Below are positions 8,634 to 15,974 of a stretch of 15,974 nt of DNA, one piece after another (position 1 is the first letter of the stretch; every line of letters starts with the position of its first letter). The notes under the pieces are model-generated. The model worked only from the letters and a program-made list of their open reading frames with translations, was not told the DNA's origin and searched no databases. The translations under genes and the position numbers were made by a program. The DNA comes from Pelagophyceae sp. CCMP2097 (lineage: Eukaryota > Sar > Pelagophyceae). Location of the stretch: contig MU657473.1 of assembly GCA_026770575.1 (NCBI GenBank), positions 26,591 to 42,564 of the forward strand. The letters are read 5' to 3'.

Positions 8634-11133
8634 TTGATCGGAGAAAACCAAAACTGAGAAACGCCCCGTTGATGATCTGGTACCAAATACTGCCGGCTTG
8701 CTTCAGTCCGTAAAGCGACTTGAGCAGCCGCCAAATCGGGATGAGTCCTTCCGAGCGCGGTGGCGACGCAAAACCTTGCGGTTCGTAGCAGAACACGGCC
8801 TCTTCCAGCACGCCGTTGAGGTACGCGCCCGTGACGTCGCCTTTGAAAAGGGGCATAGCGTTTGCCGTTGCCCACGCAATGAGTAAGCGCACCGTCTCGA
8901 CGCGTGTCGTCGGTGCGAAAGTCTCGAAGTAGTCGACACCGAAGCGTTGTCCAAAACCGCGTGCGACCAGCCGCCCCTTGATCTTATCGCGGCTGCCGTC
9001 GTCCTTCAACTTTTCCTTCAAGACCCATTTGAGCGTGAGCATGTTGTAGGCCTTGAGCGCCGACGCCGTGACGGCTTCCACAACGAAGGTGCCGCGGTCG
9101 CAGATCTGGTCGTACTCCTGCTGCATGGCTGTAATGGTCGGCTCGCGGTCAGGTCCGTCGAGGAAAGTGCGCGCGTGTTGCTGGCGGACCTCGGCGATGT
9201 TCATGCTCTGCGCGGTGCCAATGAACGCGGCGAAACCGGTCACGGCGCTAATTGCGAGTAAAGTCGTCCAGCCGGTCCAGCAGCGCGCGCGCCCTTTCGG
9301 GTCTTCTGGTTCGAAGCGGTTGCGCGTCTTTTGTTGGCGCACAGGGTGAGGCGCGGGTGGCCGCGATTCTGAAAACAAGTCCAGCGGCGTGTCCAGCGAC
9401 GGTGGCGGAGGCAGTCCCTGTGGCGAAGTCCTCGGAGGCAGGCCCGGCGGCCGCAAAGGCAGACCCGCCGGCGAGTCCAACGCCGGAGATGTCCCCGGGG
9501 GCGGTCTCGGCGGCGGTCGCGGCGAATCTGGCTCCCGCAAAGGCAGGCCCGACCGTCGTGGCGTCGGAGCCGGTGGTAGATCGGTTTTGACGTTTGGCGG
9601 CGCTTTGTAAGCGAACGGATTCCACGACCTGGGGGAGCGTTCCAGCGAACTGTCAGCGCCCGGGCGCACGTCGAACGTGCGGAGCGTGCCGAGCGTGTTG
9701 GACTGCGACGGCGCCGCCAGCGGGTGTGTTGCGAGCTGAAAAGACTCCGTTCCCGAGGCCATCGACTTTCCCTCGCGGCTAAAGAATGCGCCAGGCACGT
9801 TGCTGCAAAATTCCAGCGGCGTGTCGTAAGTCGACTCGTCGAAATCTACGTTGCCCGAGTACCAGATGGACTTGTCGTCGTAAAGCATGGCGGTGTACAT
9901 CTTGCTGTTTTCACAGTAGCCGAGGTGGATGCACTGCGCTCCCTTTGCGCCGACGTCCTTCCGCAGTCTCTTGCTTGGCTCGAGGTACATCGATCCGACC
10001 TTTTTTTATATGGGACGACGAGGTGGCCGACGGACGGTTTTCGGCCCGTCTCACGCTCGTACGGCGTCATGTATTCCGGGTTGCTCGCGTTCGGCATGCG
10101 GTCTTTGACGTAGTCAACGATTTCGATGGCCTTGAGTAGATAAGACCGCGGCATGCCGCGCTCGAGCATGATGGCGCGCGCGTCGTTGAACGTGGTGAGG
10201 TTGCTGTTCTCGACGACGCCGATCTGGTTGTGCGTGTGCGCCGCGGTCATCTCGTGGACGATGCCGTTTGCGCGGAGAAACTCGTTGGCCTCACCCTCTA
10301 TAAAGTCCTTGGCGCCGTCGGTCTTTATGCGCTTGACTGTAAATCCCTGCGACACAACGTAGTCGAGCAGCGCCTCGATTTTGAGTTTAACGGCGGCGTC
10401 AAAAAGTCGCGACAGGAAGTAGTGCTTCGTCCGCCGAGTACACTCGTCAGTGACGCCCAAAAGTATTTGACGTTAAAAATGGGCTCGCTGAGGTGCGCGA
10501 CGTCGACTTGCAAACTGTGCCACGGGACTGTAGAGCGCGCGGACATGGGCTGAGCGGTGCCGCGATCTTTGCGCCGCGACTTTGCGTCGGCGCAAGTCCA
10601 GCATAAAGGCTCCCCGGGCGCCATCTTCGGCACTTTACCAAAATCACCGGCTCCGATTGTCACGGCCAGCAGGCGCCGGACGTCTCTGTGGTTACAGCGT
10701 CGGTGCCAGAGCTTTTGCAGCGCGTTTGTGATGGCCACGCCAGCAAAGTGCCGCTCGTCCGGCTTGTGGACCAGCGTCCTGATCCAGTGGTGGTTGCCGT
10801 CGAAAAACGTCGGAATAGAGCGGTCGCAATCGACGACAATGCGCTGGCCGGCGGTGTCGAGGATAAAGCCGTGGCGGCGGATCGTGCCCTCGCCGAGGAG
10901 GCGCGCCCCGCCATTTGCCGTAGTGGCGACGAGCAGGCCCTCGTCCGATTCGAACGGGACGAGGCTGCCGTCGTCGGCAACGAAAGAGATGGCCGTTTTT
11001 TTCTTCGACCGCGCGTCTTTCCGGCGCCGAAAACGCCGGTGAGGTTCGACACAAAGCTGTAGTCGACGTCGGTGAGGTCTTCGTCGTGCGACGTAATATA
11101 ACCGCTTGCTCCACTATCAGCCATCGTCCACAC
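8624..11133 (-). pseudogene. pol: copia Pol: protease, integrase, truncated RT, three frameshifts
   Basis: Protease: DSGA active site at 11118-11107. Integrase: HHCC zinc domain (WHRRCNH near 10708-10690, CWTC near 10603-10592), then a DD35E core with Asp at 10504 and 10319 and Glu at 10211, 35 residues between the last two. A Pro-rich linker follows (about 9650-9350). RT: the KWVLKEKL, RLVARGFGQ and GVDYFETFAPTTR blocks, and the catalytic Asp in KGDVTGAYLNG (8838-8836); the sequence stops after GAFLSFGF, before the YxDD box. Three frame breaks, near 11010, 10465 and 10005, each fit one missing base in a run (A7, T4, A7). All visible catalytic residues are kept, so decay is recent or the breaks are consensus errors. 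It lies in the same frame as gag, after a TGA at 11136-11134. Confidence 0.88.
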
Positions 11134-11136
11134 TCA

Positions 11137-13395
11137 TGCAGTCTTCAAGAATGATTGTGTCGGGCAATCCGCGCCTGAGATAGACACAGTCGGAGCTGCG
11201 TTGCGAGACGTGCCCGCCGCGCCGCCGGCCGTCTCGAAATCGAGATCTTTGGAAGAGTCGTTTCCATGTCGTAGGTTCGACGACTTGGAGTAAATCTCCT
11301 CCAGGTACCAAGAACGAAGTTGGTCAGTGTCGTCGTCGTCGTCGTCGTCGTCGTAAGACAGCGTTTCGACTGCCGAACCGTGGCTCACTTGGAACGCGAT
11401 CCCGCCGTCGACACTCCACGGCGGCGGGCACGGCTTTACTGCCGAGACATAACCGTGAAACCCTTGACCACTGTTTTCGAGTCCGGCGCTGTCGCCGCCA
11501 AAAACGTGCGTTAAAGCGCCGTTGGCGAGTCGTGCGCCTCCCCATTCCATGTGCTCCCGTTGGGGCATGGCGCCGTGCCCGCCGCTGTTTTCCTCCGGGT
11601 TGAACCCCTTCGACGGCGACCCCGAGCGCTGCTGCGGCTGCAGCTGCGCTGCTGCAAACCCCCCAGGTTGCTTCCAGGTCGGTTGCTGCATCTGCTGCTG
11701 CGGCTGCGGTTGCGGCGAAAACTGCAGCTGCAGCGGCGGCTGCTGCTGCTGCCACCACGACCGCGAGTTTTGCGACGACGACGATGCGCGCGGGCAGTCG
11801 TTTTATTTGTGCCCGAACTCGCCGCAGCCGAAGCATTGGCCTTTAAGCGGCTGTGCAGCGTTTGTGTCGAGGTTGACGCGTCCGAAACGCCCGTTGCGCC
11901 CGCCTCGCCCGCCTCTCCCGCCTCGCCCGCTGGGCGGGACGGACTGCGATGGCCACTGCTGCTGCGGCGGCGACGGCGAGGGTATTCGTCCTTGCACGAC
12001 GATCATGCCGTTTGCGCCGTGCTGCTGCTGCGCCGAGCGCCTCAGTTGCAGCCGTTTGAGCTCGTCGCAAAGGCCGCTGGGCGTCTGCGTGCCCGGCATG
12101 TTCGTGCACAGAGTAACGGTCGTCTCCATCGAGATAGGCAGGCTGTCGAGGACGACCTGACGTAATTGGGCGTCGGAAAAAGTGAGCGTCCTAGACGCCC
12201 TGGAGAGCTTGAGGTTGTCGTCGATAATTTGGTCGATGTGCGACGTGATGTCACCACCGACCTGCAAAAACGTGTTCATGATGCGCGACAGAATGACGCC
12301 GCCGTGAGATGCGTTTTCGGGCTCGTACTTTGCCTTCAGCGCCTCGTACATGGTTGGGCCGTGTTGTAAGTTGGGCTCCGCCATGCGCATCGTGCGCTGC
12401 GCCGAGGCATCGCAGAGCAAAGCGAGTACCGCGCCCAGGTCGTTGCACGACCTGCTCCACAGGGCCTCGGTCACCGCTTTGGGCTGCCGTTTGACGTGGG
12501 GCGGGACGTCCGAGTAGTCTTTGGCGTTGCACGCGGCAATCTCGAGCATGTCGTTTCGCCGGAGTGCTGCCGTGAAATTCGTGTTCCACGGGCCGAAGGT
12601 GTCGGCCTCGTGAATAAACAACTTGCAGTCTTTGAGGTCCATCTTGTACCACTTGGGCGGTGGTTCAGGAAGCACAACGGAGTCGACGGCGGCCACCCTG
12701 GCGCGCGCGTCGACAAGCGGCACGGCGGTGTCGATGGCGATCACCCCGGCGCGCGCGTCGACGGTTGACATCGCCTCGGTGCGCCCGACGACGAGCGCCC
12801 CGGTGTGCGCTCCGGTGGGCGAGCGCGCCTCGTCCGCGACGATGGCGAGTACCTCGGCGAGTACCTCGGCGCTCAACTCGGCGCGTACCTCGGCGCGTAA
12901 AACGACGAGCGCCTCGGCGCGTGCGGCCTCGGCGCGTAAAGCGTCGCGACGTAAAGCGTCGAGCGTGCGTCGCGCCGCACGCGTCGAGGCCGTCCGCCTG
13001 GTGCCTCCTAACACGAACGTCGTCTGCCGCATGCGGTCGAGCGCCTCGGCGCGTGCGGCGGCGTCGGCACGCGCCTCGGCGCGTGTGATGATGAGTGCCT
13101 CGTCGCGCGCCTCGGCGCGTAGGGCGGCGAACGCCTCGGCGTCGGAAGCGGCGCCTGCGGTGGCCGGCGGGCCCGCTTGCGCGGCGCCCGCGATGGGCGG
13201 CGGGCCCGCTTTCGCGGCGCCCGCTTCTTTAATCGACAGTTGCTTCACCGCCTCGGCGGCAGCGTCGACGTTGGCGTCGTCCGTGCCCTCGTCCGTTATA
13301 GTGCTTGAACTCTCGGAACTTCCGTCTTCTTCGCTTCTGGGCGGATCTTCTTCGCTTCTGGGCGGATCTTCGGACCTGCCCTGGGACCCCGCCAT
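11137..13395 (-). pseudogene. gag: copia Gag, interrupted by TAA in the zinc knuckle
   Basis: Gag forms the particle that packages the element RNA. I chose the ATG at 13395 (MAGSQGRSED); an earlier in-frame ATG at 13464 lies inside the LTR. Order: acidic/Ser-rich start; a long Ala/Arg/Glu-rich helical region (roughly 13250-12830) encoded by GCGCCTCG-type coding repeats; a Retrotran_gag/UBN2-like core (about 12650-12080; ALKAKYEPEN, GGDITSHIDQII, LDSLPISMETTV); a Gly/Arg stretch; then a CCHC zinc knuckle (CFGCGEFGHK...C) near 11830-11795. TAA at 11805-11803 falls between the His and the final Cys of that knuckle, and the frame continues unbroken through a Gln-rich tail and a run of eight Asp (11329-11354) to TGA at 11136-11134. 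Protease follows in the same frame. Either the TAA is a recent nonsense mutation or it is read as an amino acid. Confidence 0.8.
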
Positions 13396-13433
13396 CGCGT
13401 TGGTTCTTCCCTCTTCACGTTTCGTGCGCCTTA

Positions 13434-13450
13434 ACAATCCCGAGCTACCA
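13434..13450 (-). other. Primer binding site
   Basis: Directly after the LTR the minus strand reads TGGTAGCTCGGGATTGT. PBSs begin TGG because they pair with tRNA 3' CCA; the TGGTAGC start is shared with primer sites matching eukaryotic initiator tRNA-Met. The exact tRNA cannot be fixed without the host tRNA set. Confidence 0.6.
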
Positions 13451-13530
13451 TGAGAGAAGGACACTCGGAACGGGAGTTGAGTTATGGTAGAGAGAGATAT
13501 GGGTCGGGCGTATCTTCCATTTCTCTCTCA
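13451..13530 (-). repeat. 5' LTR, about 80 bp
   Basis: It starts TGAGAGAAGGACACTCGGAA on the plus strand and ends TTTCTCTCTCA, with TG..CA ends and a 6-7 bp terminal inverted repeat. Its first 52 bases are identical to 8577-8628 and nearly identical to 15553 onward. Typical copia LTRs are several hundred bp, so this is exceptionally short. A primer site begins at the adjacent base 13450. Confidence 0.75.
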
Positions 13531-13636
13531 CTCGCCGACCCGCGCGCACTGGCGCCATACGGCAGCCTCGTGGGATCGTCGCGCGCCGGCGCCACGTCCC
13601 TCACCGACCCGCGCGCACCGGCGCCAAGGTACGAGC
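13531..13636. repeat. Minisatellite, right part
   Basis: Roughly one and a half units of the array at 8361-8576: CGACCCGCGCGCA, TACGGCAGCCTCGTGGGATC, GCGCGCCGGCGCCACGTCC. The junction CGTCCCTCACCGACCCGCG at about 13598-13616 shows what the empty copia target looked like. Confidence 0.75.
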
Positions 13637-13927
13637 GGGCCTCTGCGGCCGGAGCACGCGACCAAGAAGTTGCTTACCTTAAAATCCACCCTTAGTGGGC
13701 TCCCGAGGCCAATAAGAAGTTTGACGGGACAAGTGTGTCGCACCTGGTCCACTCCGCAGCGTAGCGTAGCGTAGCGGAGGTGGGGACCGGGGGTTCCGGG
13801 TTGCAGTCCGCCAGGTCGGTGAATTCCCGCGGCCACGCAGTGGGCGTGTGGAGGAGCGCGGTACCTCGGGTGGGATATCTCCCTCCCCTGTTTTCCTCGC
13901 CGTCGCTCGCGCGTACGCGTGGAAAAC
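13637..13927. other. Leader region before the helical ORF, with AGCGT microsatellite
   Basis: No gene is seen. An (AGCGT)n run lies at about 13758-13776. A pyrimidine-rich stretch (13880-13910) precedes the ATG at 13928 and could be promoter/5' UTR or an intron end. Confidence 0.4.
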
Positions 13928-14677
13928 ATGCCCGGCCTCACGATGAGCGGGCTCACCGTCCGCAGTTTATGCGCGTCGACCTCTTCGCTGCCCACGCTTC
14001 GCGCTGAAGTGGCGGCCTTGAAGGTCCCATCGCTGTCCCCGATGATAGCATAACAAGCCGCTGTCAAGTCCTCCGTCGACGCGGCTGTTGCCGCGTCGTC
14101 GGGGGGGCACATGCCGTCGGGGTCCGAGTCGCGCGTCAAGATGGGGGAGTACGACGACATCCAGAGGCAGCTGCGTCTCGCGGAAGAGCTCGCCATCTTC
14201 TCGTCGCTGCAAACCGCGTACATGCTCGCGCGCGGCGAGGCCATCACGGCCCAGATCCCCGAGACCGCGGCAATGCTGGACGCCGCTTCGGTCCCCAACG
14301 CGCCGCCGCTGACGCACGCGGATTCGTTGGTCGCGCTCACCAAAGCGGCGACGGAAACCGTCGACGCCCTCCTGATCAGACCGTTGAACAACGCCACCCT
14401 CACGACGCACACGGCGCGCATCCAGGTGCTCACGGCGCCGGCAACAGGTGTGTCGATCTGTCTCCTACGAACATTGAAGAGAATCGCTATTGCCAAGAAA
14501 GCTGCCCAGCTTTTCGAATTGCAGGGAGGGGTGGCGTTGGCCGCGGAGTTCACGGCGATCGCGGCCGAAGCGCTACGCATCGATCCCAACTGCGACATCC
14601 ACGCTACGGCGCTCATCGACGCGACCGAGAAGAAGGTTGCGGAAAAGAGCGCCGCGGCCGCAAAAAACGCTCGCGCG
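13928..14677 (+). CDS. Unknown Ala-rich helical protein with an in-frame TAA
   Basis: The ATG at 13928 has A at -3. The frame is GC3-rich and continuous to the poly-C tract at 14678, apart from TAA at 14051-14053, which is followed directly by CAA. If the TAA is a real stop, the ORF restarts at ATG 14111 (MPSGSES) or 14141 (MGEYDDIQRQL). The product is mostly amphipathic helix rich in Ala/Leu/Thr (RLAEELAIFSSLQTAYMLA, AAQLFELQGGVALAAEF), with no signal peptide, membrane segment or recognisable domain. The opposite strand is also open over this stretch, but its Ala/Ser-rich translation and its extension over unrelated sequence mark it as a shadow. The 3' end is lost in the poly-C/poly-G tract, so the gene is incomplete here. 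Confidence 0.5.
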
Positions 14678-14739
14678 CCCCCCCCCCCCCCCCCCCCCCC
14701 CCCGCCCCCGGCGGGGGGGGGGGGGGGGGGGGCGGCGCC

Positions 14740-14778
<39 letters not shown>

Positions 14779-14779
14779 A

Positions 14780-14849
<70 letters not shown>

Positions 14850-14855
14850 GGGGGG
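14678..14855. repeat. Poly-C then poly-G tract (about 175 bp)
   Basis: There are 26 C, then GCCCCCGGC, then G runs of 20, 36 and 69 separated by short interruptions. The C-to-G switch makes a foldback. The tract sits exactly between a plus-strand gene and a minus-strand copia fragment with no overlap of context. It may be a true homopolymer, but it is also what a false join of two low-quality read ends would look like. Confidence 0.85.
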
Positions 14856-14859
14856 CTCG

Positions 14860-15526
14860 AGCCAGACGCCTGCGGGGCGGCGCCGCCGTCGTCTGTGTTT
14901 CCAAACACGGATGACGGCGGCTCGGCTGAGGCCATCTTGGACGCTATAAGCGACCCCGAGATGACCTTGGCCATTGCGGACGACGTGCCTTGCGGTCCGT
15001 TGTTCGAAAACGGCGGCGCCTGGCCGTGCTCGACGGAGAGGCCCTTTTCGAGATCCGTCAGGACGCGGTTTGCCGACGTGAAGAAAAGCACGAAGAGGCC
15101 CTCAAACTTGGTGAGCTGGTACACCGTGCCGTCCGCCGTGACGAGGCGCGAGTGCGTGTCGAAGATCGCCGCATTGCCCTTCTCCATGAGCCGCCGGACT
15201 GATAAGATTTTGATCGATTTCACCGATGGCATCACGTGCACGTTTTCGATGCCAACCTGGCGGTCCGTGTCGACGGGAGTGCCTTGGTACGTGATGATGC
15301 TCTGCGTGACGTGCGCGTTGCCGCCCGCGTCGTAGCACGTGACGCGGTTGGCGCTGGTCGCTGTGGCGATGTGGACCGCGCCCTTGCAGTCACCTACCGT
15401 GTGCTCTGTGGCGCCCGTGTCGATGTAGAATACGTCGACCGTGGTCTCCGGCGGTTGCGGTGCCATGGCGAAGAGCCGGTCGCACCTTTGCATGTCGTCC
15501 AAGCTGTTGGTGCCGAGCAACATCAT
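14860..15526 (-). pseudogene. pol: Second copia element: protease fragment
   Basis: The frame from ATG 15526 contains a copia-type aspartic protease: FYIDTGATEHTV with the DTGA active site at 15421-15410, then a beta-rich body (NRVTCYDAGG, VHVMPSVKSIKILSVRRLM, VTADGTVYQL). DTGA rather than DSGA and overall divergence show it is not a copy of the neighbouring element's protease. Upstream it is cut by its own LTR at 15553 with no gag or primer site between. Downstream it ends in the G tract. An 18-bp imperfect hairpin (14883-14900 with 14903-14920) lies within it. It has no internal stop, but most of the element is absent. Confidence 0.8.
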
Positions 15527-15552
15527 CCTGGGGGCGTTGCCGTCGTGCAGTC

Positions 15553-15626
15553 TGAGAGAAGGACACTCGGAACGGGAGTTGAGTTAGGTAGAGAGAGAGA
15601 TATGGGTCAGGCGTATCTTCCTCTCA
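15553..15626 (-). repeat. LTR of the second copia element (74 bp)
   Basis: It begins with the same TGAGAGAAGGACACTCGGAA as the first element and ends CTTCCTCTCA. It differs from the 80-bp LTR by small indels. The downstream bases CGCTC could be one target duplication; its partner would lie at the other end of this element, which is not visible. No TGG primer site follows; the LTR is joined straight to pol sequence. Confidence 0.7.
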
Positions 15627-15678
15627 CGCTCCCCTTGAGTCGTGGCGAAAAGCCTCGACTCAAACGAACATGAATTTC

Positions 15679-15850
15679 GGCCGTCGGGGCCTCTGCTGTG
15701 CGACGGCGCCGGTGGCCGTCGGGGCCTCTCCTTGTCGACGGTGGCCGTCGGGGCCTCTCCTTGTCGAGGGCGCTCCTTGTCGATGCGGCCGTCTGGGCCT
15801 TAGCTGGGCGACGGCGCCGGTGGCCGCCGGGGCCTCTCCTTGTCGAGGCG
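15679..15850. repeat. GGCCGTCGGGGCCTCT minisatellite
   Basis: Five units start at 15679, 15714, 15743, 15787 and 15822. Each opens GGCCGYCKGGGCCT and ends in a CTTGTCGA- or GCGACGGCGCCGGT-type segment (lengths 29-44). No gene is visible in it. Confidence 0.75.
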
Positions 15851-15974
15851 GCCCGCTTTCTCCGCGAGCCTTGGAGTCCCCCTCCACTGGAGCGCGTCGG
15901 GCGCCTCGAAAGTATAAACAGCGGTGCGAGTGTCGCTCGTGCCGCGGCCCGCGTTCTCCGCGAGCCTTGGAGTC
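15848..15974. repeat. 96-bp-period direct repeat at the window edge
   Basis: The 31 bp at 15848-15878 (GCGGCCCGCTTTCTCCGCGA...) recur at 15944-15974 with one mismatch, where the window stops. A TATA-like AGTATAAACA lies between at about 15910-15919. The array or promoter-like unit may continue beyond the window. Confidence 0.65.

Larger units (their letters stand above)
8577..13530 (-). mobile_element. Ty1/copia LTR retrotransposon, 3'-deleted, with very short LTRs
   Basis: On the minus strand the order is LTR (13530-13451), tRNA primer site, gag, protease, integrase, RT. Integrase preceding RT defines the Ty1/copia group. Both ends use TGAGAG...CTCTCA termini. The left end (8577) is preceded by CTCAC and the right end (13530) is followed by CTCGC: a 5-bp target duplication with one difference. 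Removing the element rejoins a minisatellite unit that exists intact at 13590-13630, which confirms the boundaries. The RT C-terminus with its YxDD box, RNase H, polypurine tract and about a third of the 3' LTR are missing. It cannot be autonomous as written. Confidence 0.88.

Noticed and set aside
13528..14904. Long open frame on the minus strand (over 450 codons)
   Set aside because: It spans the minisatellite, the leader and the antisense of the helical gene plus the G tract. Its translation is Ala/Ser/Pro-rich, so it is a GC-rich shadow.
15679..15974. Coding region at the right edge
   Set aside because: The open frame there is generated by minisatellite units and lacks protein-like composition.
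1..15974. tRNA or rRNA genes
   Set aside because: No cloverleaf with A/B-box-like segments and no rRNA-like block was seen by eye; a covariance-model scan was not possible.

Overview
The window looks like nuclear DNA of a GC-rich single-celled eukaryote, most likely a microalga or similar protist. The evidence is a Ty1/copia-type LTR element, a LINE, a hAT-like transposase remnant, short GT-AG introns and abundant mini- and microsatellites. There are no bacterial operons, ribosome binding sites, tRNA or rRNA genes. I cannot name the species. Almost everything recognisable is mobile DNA or its debris; A+T-rich non-coding islands (about 6180-6780 and 7640-8310) separate GC-rich coding blocks.

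Layout, left to right. 1-480: GC-rich non-coding DNA with two palindromes. 485-2293 (+): 5'-truncated LINE with an unusual PHD finger inside the ORF and a (TTA)n tail straight after its stop codon. 2360-3684 (+): hAT-like transposase remnant with a dimerisation segment and a C-terminal Tudor/Agenet-like module. 4271-6404: a 2.1-kb block bounded by 32-bp inverted repeats and TTA duplications (PIF/Harbinger-like ends), carrying one minus-strand gene that reads well if two short introns (68 and 49 nt) are removed. 6785-7394 (+): 3' part of an unnamed protein resembling repeat proteins of algae. 7500-8310: non-coding, with a strong hairpin, a TCCG microsatellite and a MITE-like element. 8361-13636: a minisatellite of about 69 bp units split by a minus-strand copia element (8577-13530) with LTRs of only about 80 bp. 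13928-14677 (+): an unknown alanine-rich helical protein running into about 175 bp of nearly pure C/G, followed by a fragment of a second copia element (14860-15626, minus) with the same LTR type. 15679-15974: minisatellites.

Two patterns cross feature boundaries. First, most frame breaks in the transposon ORFs fit a single missing base in a homopolymer, which suggests either consensus errors or very recent decay. Second, otherwise continuous coding frames are interrupted by nine TAA/TAG codons, while TGA appears at the natural ends of the LINE and hAT-like frames and at the gag/pol boundary. Ordinary pseudogene decay may explain this, but reassignment of TAA/TAG to a sense codon deserves a test.
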